Positions 19,864 through 31,275 of a DNA stretch of 64,000 nt are shown here, in pieces. The position numbers and the translations under genes are program-made. The stretch is from contig CP021230.1 of NCBI GenBank assembly GCA_003999685.1, positions 930,001-994,000 of the forward strand, in the 5' to 3' direction. The stretch is from Taiwanofungus camphoratus. Taxonomy: Eukaryota; Basidiomycota; Agaricomycetes; Polyporales; Taiwanofungaceae. How positions within the stretch are numbered: position 1 is the stretch's first letter; each line of letters begins with the position of its first letter. Under the pieces are notes generated by a model, which searched no databases, was not told the DNA's origin, and worked only from the letters and a program-made list of their open reading frames with translations.

Positions 19864-21761
19864 TCAATCCACTTCGTGCCCCTCACCATCCTTCAACAGG
19901 AACCTCCTCACACCATCTTGGCGACTCCAGGGTACTTCGTCCTCCCAATGGCTGATCACTGTACATGCCTGTGTCTCGAGTAAACCCCCACCGCCGTCTG
20001 CCAAGTACCGCCACACGGCTTGTACCATCCCATCATCCATCCCGGACCACACCTCATCGAGCAGGATGAGTGGGGCGCGGCTGACCAGAGCACGCATAAG
20101 AAGAACAATAGACTGCTCTCCAGGCGTTAAATCGACAAAGTGACGTGCAGCAAAGGCCTTGTCCTCGCCCGCCTCGTGGCTTCCATCAACGGTGCGGCCT
20201 CTCCAGGCTCTTGGACCCAACCCCTCAAGGACTTCCCACACTCTGCGGATACGCCACTGCTCGAGGGGTCCTCCAGGCTCTAGTCTTGACCCGTCCTCCG
20301 CGAATCCGACACGCATCTTGCCTTTAGGCACAAACTCGCCGCTGAAGCCGGTGCCGACGACGTCCCACACGGTCAAATTCTGCCTCCTCGGAAACGCGTT
20401 GTGAAGCTCAGGCGACACACGCCCGATTTTCGAGTTGAGCTGCACGGTGGGCCAGCCGGTACGCGGGCGCTCGAAGAGCCGCAGGCGCTCAGACTGGGCA
20501 AATGACTGCGGGTGCTCGCCAGTGAGCATCGCAAGGAGCGTAGTCTTGCCTGCGCCATTCGCACCCATGAGATGCCACCGGGAGTTTTCATGGATTGTCC
20601 AGTGGATCGAGCGGAGCACCTGTCGTGGGCCATAGCTGACGCTGACGTCCGTGAAACGGACGAGCTCTTTGCCCAATGGCCTTTCACGTGGTCCTTTGTT
20701 CGGTGTCAAGATGCTCACATCCCGTTTGAACTTGCCATCCAGTTCCGAGGTAAGTTCTTCTTTGGTGCCTGTGAGCACCGTGCGATCGGGGCGAACGAGA
20801 GCAACATGCGTCACCCACTCCGGCAGAGGATCCTTGGGCCGCACGCCCAAAATTATGTGCGGTGAACGTAGTTCCTGTGACATGTGATAGGAATGCAGGA
20901 CGGATAGCAACAGAGCTCGTGTTTGAACATCCAAGCCAGCTTGAAATTGCAGAAGATTCAAGAACGTCAATCTGAAGCTTCCATGCGCGGGGCCTGCGAT
21001 AACTCACTCAATGGTTCATCCAGGAGCAACACGGACGGCTGCTGAAGTAGCGCCCTGGCGATCCGTGCCCTGCGTGTCTGGCCGTTACTCAATGCGATGA
21101 CGGGTAGATCCAGCAACTCAGTCAAATTCAGCTGCGTCATCAACTTGTCAAACAGCTCCTGCTTTTCCCTTGCCTTATCCGATGTGGAATTGATGTCAAT
21201 CTGCGCGGGCGTATATAGATCAGGCATAGCGAGTGTGTCAAAGGGTTTGGCAGTCTCGGGGAAGTATGTCTCCCGTAGCGTCCTCTTGTCCTCGTCTCGC
21301 ACCGCACCATAGCGCGCAGTGTAGTCCTGGAAGCCCGTTCTGGCGCCACTGTTGTGCCCGAAACCGACCAGTCCGACGTGACGGGTGGGATCGCGAAGCC
21401 CGAGGAAAGGGAACAGGCCTTTTGGTGGTGGAGGGTGTATCCTGCGATGCCCTGTTAGTGCATCAAAGAGGGTTTTTTTGCTGTATCCGAAGCTCAGGAC
21501 GGCCCAGGCTTCGTGCGGCTGGATGGTCCAGGAGACGTCTCGCAGGACTGGTTCTGCGGTGTTTGGGTCTCCAAGGGCGAAGATTGAAGACTTGGGAATG
21601 TGCAGGATGGGCAAAGAAGACGAGGAAGCTTCGGGCGAACCGCTATAGAAGCGCGATAGTGAGGATTTGAGGGGAATGGCGCGCACGGTGCGCCGGCGGG
21701 CGGTCATGGAAAAAGGACAGAGCATGCCGACTTCCGAGCACTCCAGAGTCCTGGAATACAT
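19864..21761 (-). CDS. Soluble ABC protein with two ATPase domains (yeast YDR061W-like)
   Basis: Two exons (21008-21761, 19864-20939) encode ~609 aa. The intron falls after the first Walker B. Domain 1 has a degenerate Walker A (LSFGYSKKTLFDAL), signature LSNGQTRRARIARALL and Walker B VLLLDEPL followed by TGLD. Domain 2 has a full Walker A (GANGAGKTTLL), a weak signature (LTPGEQSIVLLMRAL) and Walker B LILLDEVWSGMDD. There are no membrane segments, so it is not a transporter. The architecture matches the fungal YDR061W group. Later in-frame ATGs at 21725 and 21707 are possible starts. From 21707 the protein would open MTARRRTVRAIPLKSSLSRF, an Arg-rich, acid-free stretch like a mitochondrial presequence. 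Function in yeast is also poorly known. Confidence 0.82.
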
Positions 21762-21915
21762 GCTCTGAGAGTGCAAGTGCAAGATGACAGAGTGCTGCCA
21801 GTCGGTGCTAATCTCACAAGTGACTCAGCAGGTGAATCCACTTTTCGAACGGCATATTCCGATCTCGATCTGCTTGATCGCCGATCGTGATGTGATGAAA
21901 CTGAAACTCACTGAA

Positions 21916-21929
21916 TGATTGTGTACATT
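21916..21929. repeat. Target-site duplication of LINE copy 1 (left)
   Basis: TGATTGTGTACATT; the same 14 bp recurs at 25162-25175, flanking the element at its A-rich 3' end and at its truncated 5' end. Confidence 0.85.
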
Positions 21930-24900
21930 TATTTTTATTTTTATTTTTAATTCCTCGGGTTTATACTCCATACGACGTAGGTACATGTAGAGTAATAATG
22001 ATAGTAAGTGAGCATCCGTGCCCGCATGAGCGGCACACCTACAGTTTTCAGTGGCTTCGTTATGTGGCGTGGGCATGTAATCCAACAAGGCCTGCAAAAG
22101 GAAGGGTACAGTCATCCATAGAAAGCCATACCCGACCCCCGCCCGACCTGCTTTTCACACTCTGTGTGTTTACTCGGCTCGGTAATCCCGTTCCGTCAGT
22201 AAATCACTTAAGGAACTGAGTGTAGCCCTACAGGTTTCAGGCCTCAGTTATCGTTTGGATAAACAGGAGGGTCATCGCGGATACTGGGCTCCGCTATCCC
22301 CTCGTCTATCCAATTATGGTACATTTCAAATGCCTTTGCTTCGGTGTCGTACCACTCACAGAAATTCCGGTACTTTCCACCCAGGGCTGTTGTCATACCG
22401 GGATCTAAATGTCGGTCTGCATGGAACTGCTGCCATGCCGCTTGTCTTCCGACAGTGTGGCACATAAGATGGGCACGAGTGAACGTTCTCGTGTGCGCCG
22501 CTTCAGCTTCAAGCAGAGATTCTGCTAGAATCTCCGCCCAATCAAATGTAGAGACCATCGGGTTGAGCCGAAGGAACTCCATAATGTCATCTGGGGTCCA
22601 TCCCCTTTGTTCAGGGGGCCCCATCAGAAGCGGATCACGAGGACCCTGTTGGCGCTTCGTTCTGATCCAGAATGGACAGTCGAAGAGCACATGTTCCCTG
22701 GTTTCCTCTGCTCCGCATAAACAGAGGTGAGGGCCAGGGATATTGAATCTAGAGCGGTATTCACCGCCTGGAAAATGGTTGGTGAGCACACAACACACAC
22801 GTGCCACCTCCTTGTTGGACTTGCCAGCTGCCTTCAAGACCCACGTGCCCTTAGCCGTGGTTCCATGCAGCGGTAGGGCGTCCTTGGTTACTTTCCATAA
22901 CCGTCGACCGCGATAGTTGGGATTGTCGACTAATGTCCCCCAGTGCTTTTTGACCCTTGCCTTGACACGAGCAAGGGCCATTGATTGTGAGATGAATTCC
23001 GGTTGGGGATCATCCAATGCTTTCTTCGCGAGTTCATCAACGAACTTGTTCTGAAAAATGCCTTTATGGGATGGAACCCAAAAAAGGACAATGCGTCGGC
23101 GTTCATCTGCATCGAGGAACGCTCGGACGTGTTGAGAGGCCATGACCGCCGCCATTTGTGACGGTCCGACCTCCGGCTTGAAAATTCGGTCGAGTGCCGA
23201 TTGGTTATCGGAACAGACTATAAGGGTGGTGATGTGGGCAGGGACGTCACAGACCGCTTCACGCAGCCCACGCGCCAATGCCAGCATCTCTGCATCAAAG
23301 CTCTGGACCTTGCCGGCCCCGAACTTTCCATGGGCAACGTGATCTTCCCCATCAATGACAAGCCACGCGCTACTGGATCTCACTTGTGGTGCATTTGCAT
23401 ATGATCCATCAGTGAATAGCATTCGCCCTTCTGGCTGGGCCAACTGGCGCCAGAATTCTGGCCACCAGGTGAGCTCCAACCAGTCAGCGAATTCAGGAGA
23501 GCGTTTGTTTGGACCTTTTCCGTCCAGGAACACCCGCTCAAATCGATCAATGTACCAATCCACGATCCGATCACCGGGCCGCGCCTCCGGGTGGAGGGGT
23601 GCAAAATCTTCTGATGATTGTTGCCTGATGCGATCTATGAATGTCATGGGGGTGACAGCCTGTTTTTTGCCACGGCGCGAGTTAAGCGGCCATGGCGCAG
23701 TAATATTGGTGACGTTAGTCGCCCAATAAGGTGGGAGAGCGGCCCTCATTGGGTGCCCTTCGTGAACTCGCCGCGCTCTAAGTGCAGTTTTCTCCATGTA
23801 TCGGTCGACCTGAATGTGGATGGGGACCAGCCCACCCAACATCTCTATCGCCCCGATCGGTGTGATCTTAAAACAGCCGGTGATCCACCGAGCTGCTCTC
23901 GACTGGGCGGTCTGCAGTTCTTTTGCAGCCCATTTGAGGCCCTTTCACTGTGGATTCCACCACAGTTGAGCGCTGTATAACATCAGCGGAATGACGTGCG
24001 CTATATAAAGCCGCCGTTTGTTGATGGGATGGAATCCACGTGCCGAATTACCAAGCATGCGAAGTGCATTGCACGTGCTGGCCGCCTTGTTGGCGTAGAA
24101 CCGCACATGTGCATGGAAGCTAAGCTTGGGGTCTAAAAAGAACCCAAGATAGCGCATCGTGTCCTTTGCTCACAAAGTGACGTCATGTCCGTCAGTTCGG
24201 ATAATTAGATCCGGGCCAAGGGGTCGGGACGTCGAATACCCCTTCTGGCGCTTCCAGAAGTGCATCAACTCCAGCTTGTCTCCTTCGACGCCTAAACCTA
24301 AACGGTTCAGATCACCAACGAGATTGTGGAAGACATCCGCTAAAATAGCGTTGTTCTTCAATACAAGGGCTTGCGGGCTGTCATCAACAGCCTTCGGCGA
24401 AGCCACCATGATGAGATCGTCGTCCACGTAGAACTGAGTCCCAGTTCGGCCCGGTTGTACCAAATGGACTGGCGCCCACTTGTGTATGACCGGTGCAATG
24501 TAAATCCCAGATAGAATCGGGGATAAACTCGATCCTTGACCTACTCCGACATCAAAATCGGATGGATCGGTCAAGGTACCATTGAACAAGAATCGGGTTT
24601 TTCGCCCGATCAAGTAATTTGCCATGAAATTACAGAGTTTGCTATTGAAGCCCTGCTTTCGCATGATTCCTACCAGCGCATCATGATTGATGGACGGGTA
24701 GAACTGTGACACATCAAGCAATAGGACTGATGGGATAAGGTTGCACGCCCATGCCTCTTTGACATTGTGCACTAATTGAATACCAGCGTCAGTGGTGCTA
24801 TGCTGCATCGCCCCACCAAACTGGCATGGGTGTAGGATTCCCCACTTCTGGGCATCCCACTGCATTCTTTTGGCGATGATCTTTTCGAACAGTTTGCCAA

Positions 24901-25161
24901 AACAATTTAGCAAGCAGATAGGCCTGTAGGCCTTCGCTAGTGTATAGTCCGGTTTGTTCGGTTTGGGTAAAACCACCATAACAGACCGCTTGAAGACGCT
25001 CGGATAGACCTCAAAATCGAGGCAAGCATTATAGTACGCGCACAGCCATTGCCACACATGTATACCGAGATCGGTCTCGATGCCCTCCTCAGAGCGCTCG
25101 ATCTGGTCTACCATCCATTTTATCCACATCCAGTTCACGTGATCAGGACCGGGTGCGGACG
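21930..25161 (-). mobile_element. 5'-truncated LINE with RT and RNase H (Tad/I-like clade), copy 1
   Basis: A 3.2-kb non-LTR retrotransposon on the minus strand bounded by a 14-bp duplication. The 3' end is (TTTTTA)n-like on plus, i.e. an A-rich tail. It holds the C-terminal half of ORF2. The reverse transcriptase has LLDVSQFYPSINHDALVGIM, GQGSSLSPILSGIY and FYVDD. An RNase H domain (LFTDGSYANAP, AEMLALARGLREA, VCSDNQSALD) and a terminal CCHC-like region (CLCGAEETREHVLFDCPFW) follow. The reading frame is broken at least twice (around 24160 and between 23842 and 23945). The 5' truncation is the normal outcome of incomplete target-primed reverse transcription. It is close in sequence to copy 2 at 41.5-49 kb. 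Confidence 0.9.
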
Positions 25162-25175
25162 TGATTGTGTACATT
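25162..25175. repeat. Target-site duplication of LINE copy 1 (right)
   Basis: Second copy of TGATTGTGTACATT at the truncated 5' end of the LINE. Confidence 0.85.
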
Positions 25176-26241
25176 GGGGATTTGGCACTTATCTTATGTG
25201 ACTCTGGGCAGCACTGACAAGGTCTTACAAGTGCTATAAGATATACAAGCCTTATGTACATTTATATGTATATTGGGTTACAGGTTCATGTAGCAATATA
25301 CTATATCTGTAAAACTTGTGTGATTGCATTAGTGTCTCTGCCTGCTGATCAGCTATCCTCAGTGCCATGTGATCTGACAGCTGTCAACAGGATGGTGCAC
25401 TTTGACAAGTTGTGATGTTGAGTATAATGTCATGTACCTATGGTCATTGTGCATAAGTACAGTCAGCTCTGGATAGCATGTATCATTTTGGTAGCATTTG
25501 ATGAGGCATTATCTGTGAAAACAAGTCTGGTCATGTTGACAATGCCTATTTGGTCATATATTTATTTCTCAGCCAGGTTATACGTCAGACATTTTGGTTT
25601 GTATATAAATTGTGATTCAATGAGAACAATTACAGGTGTGCTGAAATACAAGGGCTAAATAGACAACACTACATTAGCCTGCATAACAGCTGGCATTGCT
25701 ATTTGAGAATCTCTGGCTTTATCCTGTGCAATGGTGAGGGCTTGCTTAGCATCACATAAACACTTCATGTGATTATCATTGCCTCAGAGACAGAGTCAGG
25801 GAAGATCTGACTAGAGTTCACCAAATTTCAATAAGTACTTATAATTTGTACAGTGCAACATGAATATATCTGGCTTATTAGTTTCACCACTCAAATATCT
25901 TTGCAGCCTTCTTATGAAAGTCAGGATTTTTAAAAAATTCACAAATACTCTCATAAAAGATGATACTGTCTGTGTTTTCATCAGACTTACTCATCACATC
26001 TTTAGAACACAGCACAAAGTGTAGCTGCCATTCAATTAATGTGAAAAAAGCACTATTTAAAGGTGTCAATGTTGTATATCTGAGTCACAGTATATTCAAT
26101 GGAGGCTGCATTGACTGGTGTCATGCTGCTCAGGGCAGTGTGTTCAGAGCATGTGCCTCACCCTTTACTATTGCTGCTGGAAGCTGCTGTGGACATAATG
26201 AAAATATGTTTGTATGTTTATGGCACTCAATATGAAGATAT
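25176..26241. other. CpG-depleted, AT-rich non-coding tract (left part)
   Basis: By eye this kilobase holds almost no CG dinucleotides (one near 25582), while TG and CA are very common. No coding frame or known repeat is recognised. It continues at 36654-37640, beyond the Ty3/gypsy element inserted into it. CpG loss of this kind is what long-term cytosine methylation and deamination leave behind, so this is probably an ancient, heavily methylated repeat. Confidence 0.7.
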
Positions 26242-26784
26242 TGATACAATTTCTTTTATCGCATGTCTTATCGGTTGAACCTCGGAACGGTCCTGTGACC
26301 TTTTGCTTCTAGGACAGGCCTCGGATAGGCCCAGCTTCTTTGTGCAGCATCTTGACGCATCGCTGCTTACAGTACGGGCCTCAGTTACTTATGGACACTG
26401 ACTCATATCGGGCCCCACTTACACATTCTGTCTTACGCTTACTGATTGCTAATACGGCCCGATGACTCATATCGTCTTACTTACGCTTACTCATGCTGAT
26501 TCTTAGACCACGTGCCATGGTCCGTGCGCAGGGTAGAATACGTATATAAGGCCCTGTACTTTGTAGGTCGGACCTTAAGTTCGATCTGGTTACCAAGTAG
26601 CTAGTTACCACTAGCAATCTTATACTTGTATCTTGCGACCTCTCGCTTCGTACCTGAGTACTCGCTCGACTCTATCGACTTCGCCCAGGAGGACATATGC
26701 AGTGTCCATAAAGCCTCGCTACTATCTCTCGTAGTCAGGTCCTCACGTTCGAGGCTTCTCAGTCGTTGATACCAGCTTGTATCA
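26242..26784 (+). repeat. Left LTR of the Ty3/gypsy element
   Basis: 543 bp, starting TGATACAA and ending TTGTATCA (perfect 8-bp inverted termini). It contains a TATA-like TATATAAGG near 26542. It is flanked on the left by the 5-bp target duplication GATAT (26237-26241). Confidence 0.92.
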
Positions 26785-27895
26785 AAAGATCGAACTTACG
26801 CTAAGTCGCCCCTAGTCTTATCTAATAGGGCTAACCGTTAGACATCACGTCTACCATCGAGACAGTTGACCCCACCACTTGGGGATTGCCGACTCAAGTA
26901 AACGACGTGCCGCTTCTGTACAATCGTTTTCGTTGGACTTTCGTTGACCAGAACCTCGATCTGATCTATCCGAACTCCCCACTCACGTGGGCAGGGACAA
27001 TTTCGAATCAATGAGCACAGGAGAAATTAGCCTCCTATTTCAGACGTAACCCTCCGCCAGACGGAAGAGACCCAGCTGGTTTCTTTCCCGCATCGATACC
27101 ATCGACACCGTTGATAGCCACCCCGACCACTCCCACCTTCCCATCACTTCCTTCCATACCCGTAACCCCTACCACGATGGCTACTATCGCAACAATGACC
27201 AGGGTGGAGCTCGAGGCGCTTATAGCGCACCTTTCGGCGCAACAGCAACAGGGGAGTCGACCCCTTAAGCTCGACATTCCTGCACCGGAGCCGTTCACCG
27301 GGCAAGGAGAAGATCTGGAGCGTTTCCTCCAGCGGGTGGAGCATTACCTCACTGCCACCAACAATCAGGGGTTAAGCGATGATGCAAAGATCGCTTACAC
27401 AGTCACTCTCATGAAAGGAGGGCAGGACGCACGTATCTGGCGCGATACGTTTTATGAACGGGCCGCGGGAGGGCATGCTCCCTACGCTAGCTGGGACGTA
27501 TTCAAGGCGGGCTTGCGACTTGCGTTTCCTGAGCATGAAGGAGTCCAGAGGGCTCATCAAGTGCTAATGGAGTTGCCAGCCAAGCAACTAAACAAGAAGA
27601 CCAGGGTCAGTACAAAGATGTACGTGGAAAGGTTCTGACTCCTGGCAGAGAAGGCCAAGTTAAAGGATGCCTTCATGGGCCTCCAAGGCCAACGCACCGA
27701 GAATGATTACCCCACGCTGAGGGCGATCTTCATCAAGGGTCTGGACCGCCAGATCTACATGACACTCGCCGGCCGCACCAATACGGAACGACCCAACTCC
27801 ATGGAGAAATGATACGCCGACGTCCTTCACCTTGACGCCGTCTACAGAGGGATCGACCAAACCCTCTCCGCCACCACCGACATCGACTATGGCGA

Positions 27896-30800
27896 TGATA
27901 CGACCTAGGGGACCCTGGTACCTAGGGAGTGCTCCGCGACGTGGCTGTGGGGTAGTGTGATAACTGTGAGGATGTGCGGGTAGGAGCTACAACCTGTATG
28001 ATACCGGGAAACCTGTATGTCTTGTTTTTGTAAGTGGGGGAGTAAGGGGTCAAGGGTCCTGCACAACAGGATCTTGTTCCTAAGTGCTATACTATCCCTA
28101 AGGCCTTGCGAGGCCCTCCGAAGTACGCGAAGTCCTTCGAGATTCTGCGAAGTCCTTCGAAGTTTTAGCTAAATTGTGCTGATGAGTCCCGTAGCCTCCT
28201 GGGCCCTGAATCGCGATTATTAGGAGCTTTCTAATCCCTCAACCGACCACTCTAAGACTCTCCTACAGCCTACGACAGGAGGGATAGGTCCCTATAATAT
28301 TCCTAACGCCCCCTCTCCTTCCTAAACCCTTCTAACACCCTACAAAGTCTTGCGAAGTCACACGAGGTGCTACGAGGTTTCGAATGCTAGACGCGAAGTC
28401 CCTAACTTCTGCTAAGTCCACTATCGGACACTGCCGGCCCTCCCATACTGTTCCATTGGATCTAGGTCCTATCTACTACGTCACTCATCCCGGGCTTAGC
28501 TAAGAAGTCTTGGCTAAGTCTCTCCTAGCTCTTGTGATTGCAGTTACCTCCGATAGGCTCCAAAACGGTCCGAAGTTCCGGAAGTTGGACTTAGGAAGCC
28601 TTGTGCACCCCCATGGGTCTCGATCCTATGCCATAAGGTCATTCTAGGGCGTACCCATATGACCCTCCACCCATTTAGGACACCTCCTGCCCCGATTAGG
28701 CCAAGTCCCGCTGCTAAGAACTTTGTGCGCTCTTAGCCCGCTAAGATAGGTGATCACGGCGCATGGCTGCTCTCGGATAGTCATCCCGCCCTCGTGAATG
28801 AAGTTGGTCACCTTTCTACCGTTCGTAGTTCCCCTGTTTCAGTTCCTAATTAGTTCCTATCCCCCTCGTGTTCACTTCGGAGTCCATGCGTTTTAGTACA
28901 CATTTCGGACTCGTAAGGATCACTTCGCGCAAGATTAGTTCACCTCACACTCCCCTATTTAGTCAGAGGTAGTTTACGATGTACGACAGAGACCCCTCAG
29001 TGCACGCTTCTCTCTTTGGAATACCAGTTCCCCTGTAGCTCCGATCTCAGGAAAGCACCGCGAGTACAACCTTAGGAACGGTCCTAAGGTCCCTAAGTCT
29101 CCACCCCAGCTTCGTTTCAGTACCTTTGAACTACGTCTACGCTTGCGATATATCTACGAACCACGTCTACGCTTCCCGAACTACGTACTACGATCTACGA
29201 AAGTCGCCGTGACTTCGCACCCTTCAGCACCTCTTATAGCACCTATCCGGTGGGCCTCCGCCTTAGTTATACCCTTAGGCTCACATTGCGTCATCCCTAC
29301 GTCCTACGAATAGCCCTACGACTCTCCCATAGCCTTAGTTACAGGCTATAGTACATCTCCCTACGCCCTCGAACTCTCCGACCTCTCCTACAGGTCTCCT
29401 ACGCTAGCCAAACCTCGCCCACCTCGCTCTAACAAACCTCTAAACCTTACACCCTTTAGCTAACTCTAGCTAAAAGGACTTCGCAGCATCTACGAAGTCA
29501 GCTCGCGCAATTTAGCTAAAACTTCGAAGGACTTCGCAAAACCTCGAAGAACTTCGCGTACTTCGGAGGGCCTCGCAAGGCCTTAGAGATAGTATAGCAC
29601 TTAGGAACAAGATCCTGTTGTGCAGGACCCTTGACCCTTTACTCCCCCACTTACAAAAACAAGACATACAGATTTCCCGGTATCATACAGGTTGTAGCTC
29701 CTACCCTCACACCCTCACAGTTATCACACTACCCCCAGCCACGTTGCGGAGCACTCTCTAGGTACCAGGGTCCCCTAGGTCGTATCAGCGTGAGCTGACT
29801 TCGTAGGCTGTATAGAGTTAGGGAGCAATAAGCCAATGGACTATAATTTCTACTAAGCGGCAGAGGGTACGAGACTGCTGCGAAGTCCTTTTAGCTAGAG
29901 TTAGCTAAAGGGTGTAAGGCTTAGAGGTTTGTTAGAGCGAGGTGGGTGAGGTTTGGCTAGCATAGGAGACTTGTAGGAGAGGTCGGATGGTTCAGAGAGC
30001 TAATACTTGGAATAGGAATGGGGGAACAAGGTTGCTGGAAGCTCTGAAGTGTCTGATGACTTTGAGGTGTGGGTCGGAGAGTTCGAGGGCGTAGAGAGAT
30101 GTACTATAGCCTGTAATGAAGGCTATGGGGGAGTCGTAGGGTTATTCGTAGGACGTAGGGATGACGCAACGTGAGCCTAAGGGTATAACTAAGGCGGAGG
30201 CCCACCGAATAGGTGCTATAAGAGGTGCTGAAGGACGCGAAGTCACAGCGACTTCGTAGATTGTAGTGCATAGTTCGGGAAGCGTAGATGTGGTTCGTAG
30301 ATATATCGTGAGCGTAGATGTAGTTCAAAGGTACTGAAACGGAGCTGGGGTGGAGACTTAGGGGCCTTAGGACCGTTCCTAAGGTTGTACTCGCGACGCT
30401 TTCCTGAGATTGGAGCTACAGGGGAACTTGTATTCCACAGAGAGAAGCGTGCACTGAGGGGTCTCTCTCTTACATAGTAAACTACCTCTGACTAAATAGG
30501 GGAGCGCGCGGTGAACTATTCTTGCACAAAGTGAACCTTACGAGTCCGAAATGTGTACTAAAGCGCATGGGCTCTGAAGTGAACACGAGGAGGATAGGAA
30601 CTAAATAGGAACTGAAACAGGGGAACTACGTACGGTAGAAAGGTGACCAACTTCATTCACGAGGGTGGGATGACTATCCGAGAGCAGCCATGCGCCATGA
30701 TCACCTATCTTAGTGGGCTAAGAGCGCACGAAGTTTTTAGCAGCGGGACTTGGCCTAATCGGGGTAGGAGGTGTCCTAACTGGGTGGAGGGCCATATGGA

Positions 30801-31275
30801 TACACCCTAGAATGACCTTATGGCATAGGATCGAGACCCATGGGGTGCGCAAGGCTTCCTAAGTCCAGCTTCCGGAACTTCGGACCATTTTGGAGCCTAT
30901 CGGAGGTAGCTGCAATCACAAGAGCTAGGAGAGACTTAGCTAAGACTTCTTAGCTAAGCCCAGGATGAGTGACATAGTAGGTAGGACCTAGATCCAATGG
31001 AACAGTATGGGAGGGCCGGCAGTGTCCAATAGTGGACTTAGCAGGAGTTAGGGACTTCGCGGCTAGCATTCGAAACCTCGTAGCACCTCGTGTGACCTCG
31101 CAAGACTTTGTAGGGTGTTAGAAGGGTTTAGGAAGGAAAGGGGGCATTAGGAATATTATAGGGACCTATCCCTTCTGTCATAGGCTGTAGAAGAGTCTTA
31201 GAGTGGTCGGTTGGGGGATTAGAAAGCTCCTAATAATCGCGATTCAGGGCCCAGGAGGCTACGGGACTCATCAGC
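27896..31275. repeat. 3.4-kb non-coding insertion built of nested inverted repeats, inside the gypsy fossil
   Basis: Four blocks are visible: A (27896-28176), B (28178-29486), an inverted copy of A (29508-29787), an ~89-bp spacer, and an inverted copy of B (29877-31275). The order A-B-a-b is not a simple palindrome, which would be A-B-b-a. The b arm has about 90 bp more than B. Block ends share GCTGAT(A/G). The sequence is packed with CGAAGT/CTACGA-type short motifs and has no coding frame. If transcribed from the LTR, the 1.3-kb B/b arms would fold into a long double-stranded RNA. The class is unknown; it could be a foldback-type element or two successive insertions. Confidence 0.75.

Noticed and set aside
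19506-19889. 127-codon minus-strand ORF overlapping the ABC stop codon
   Set aside because: Different frame from the ABC gene, no domain, no supportable splice link; more likely 3' UTR chance.
20372-20687. ORFs overlapping the ABC gene in other frames on both strands
   Set aside because: Shadows of a strongly coding, GC-rich exon; the ABC motifs lie in one frame only.
27896-31275. Reading the inserted blocks as a nested pair of ordinary LTRs or as a CRISPR-like array
   Set aside because: The copies are inverted and of two kinds, with no coding region between; short CGAAGT motifs are scattered and not regularly spaced.
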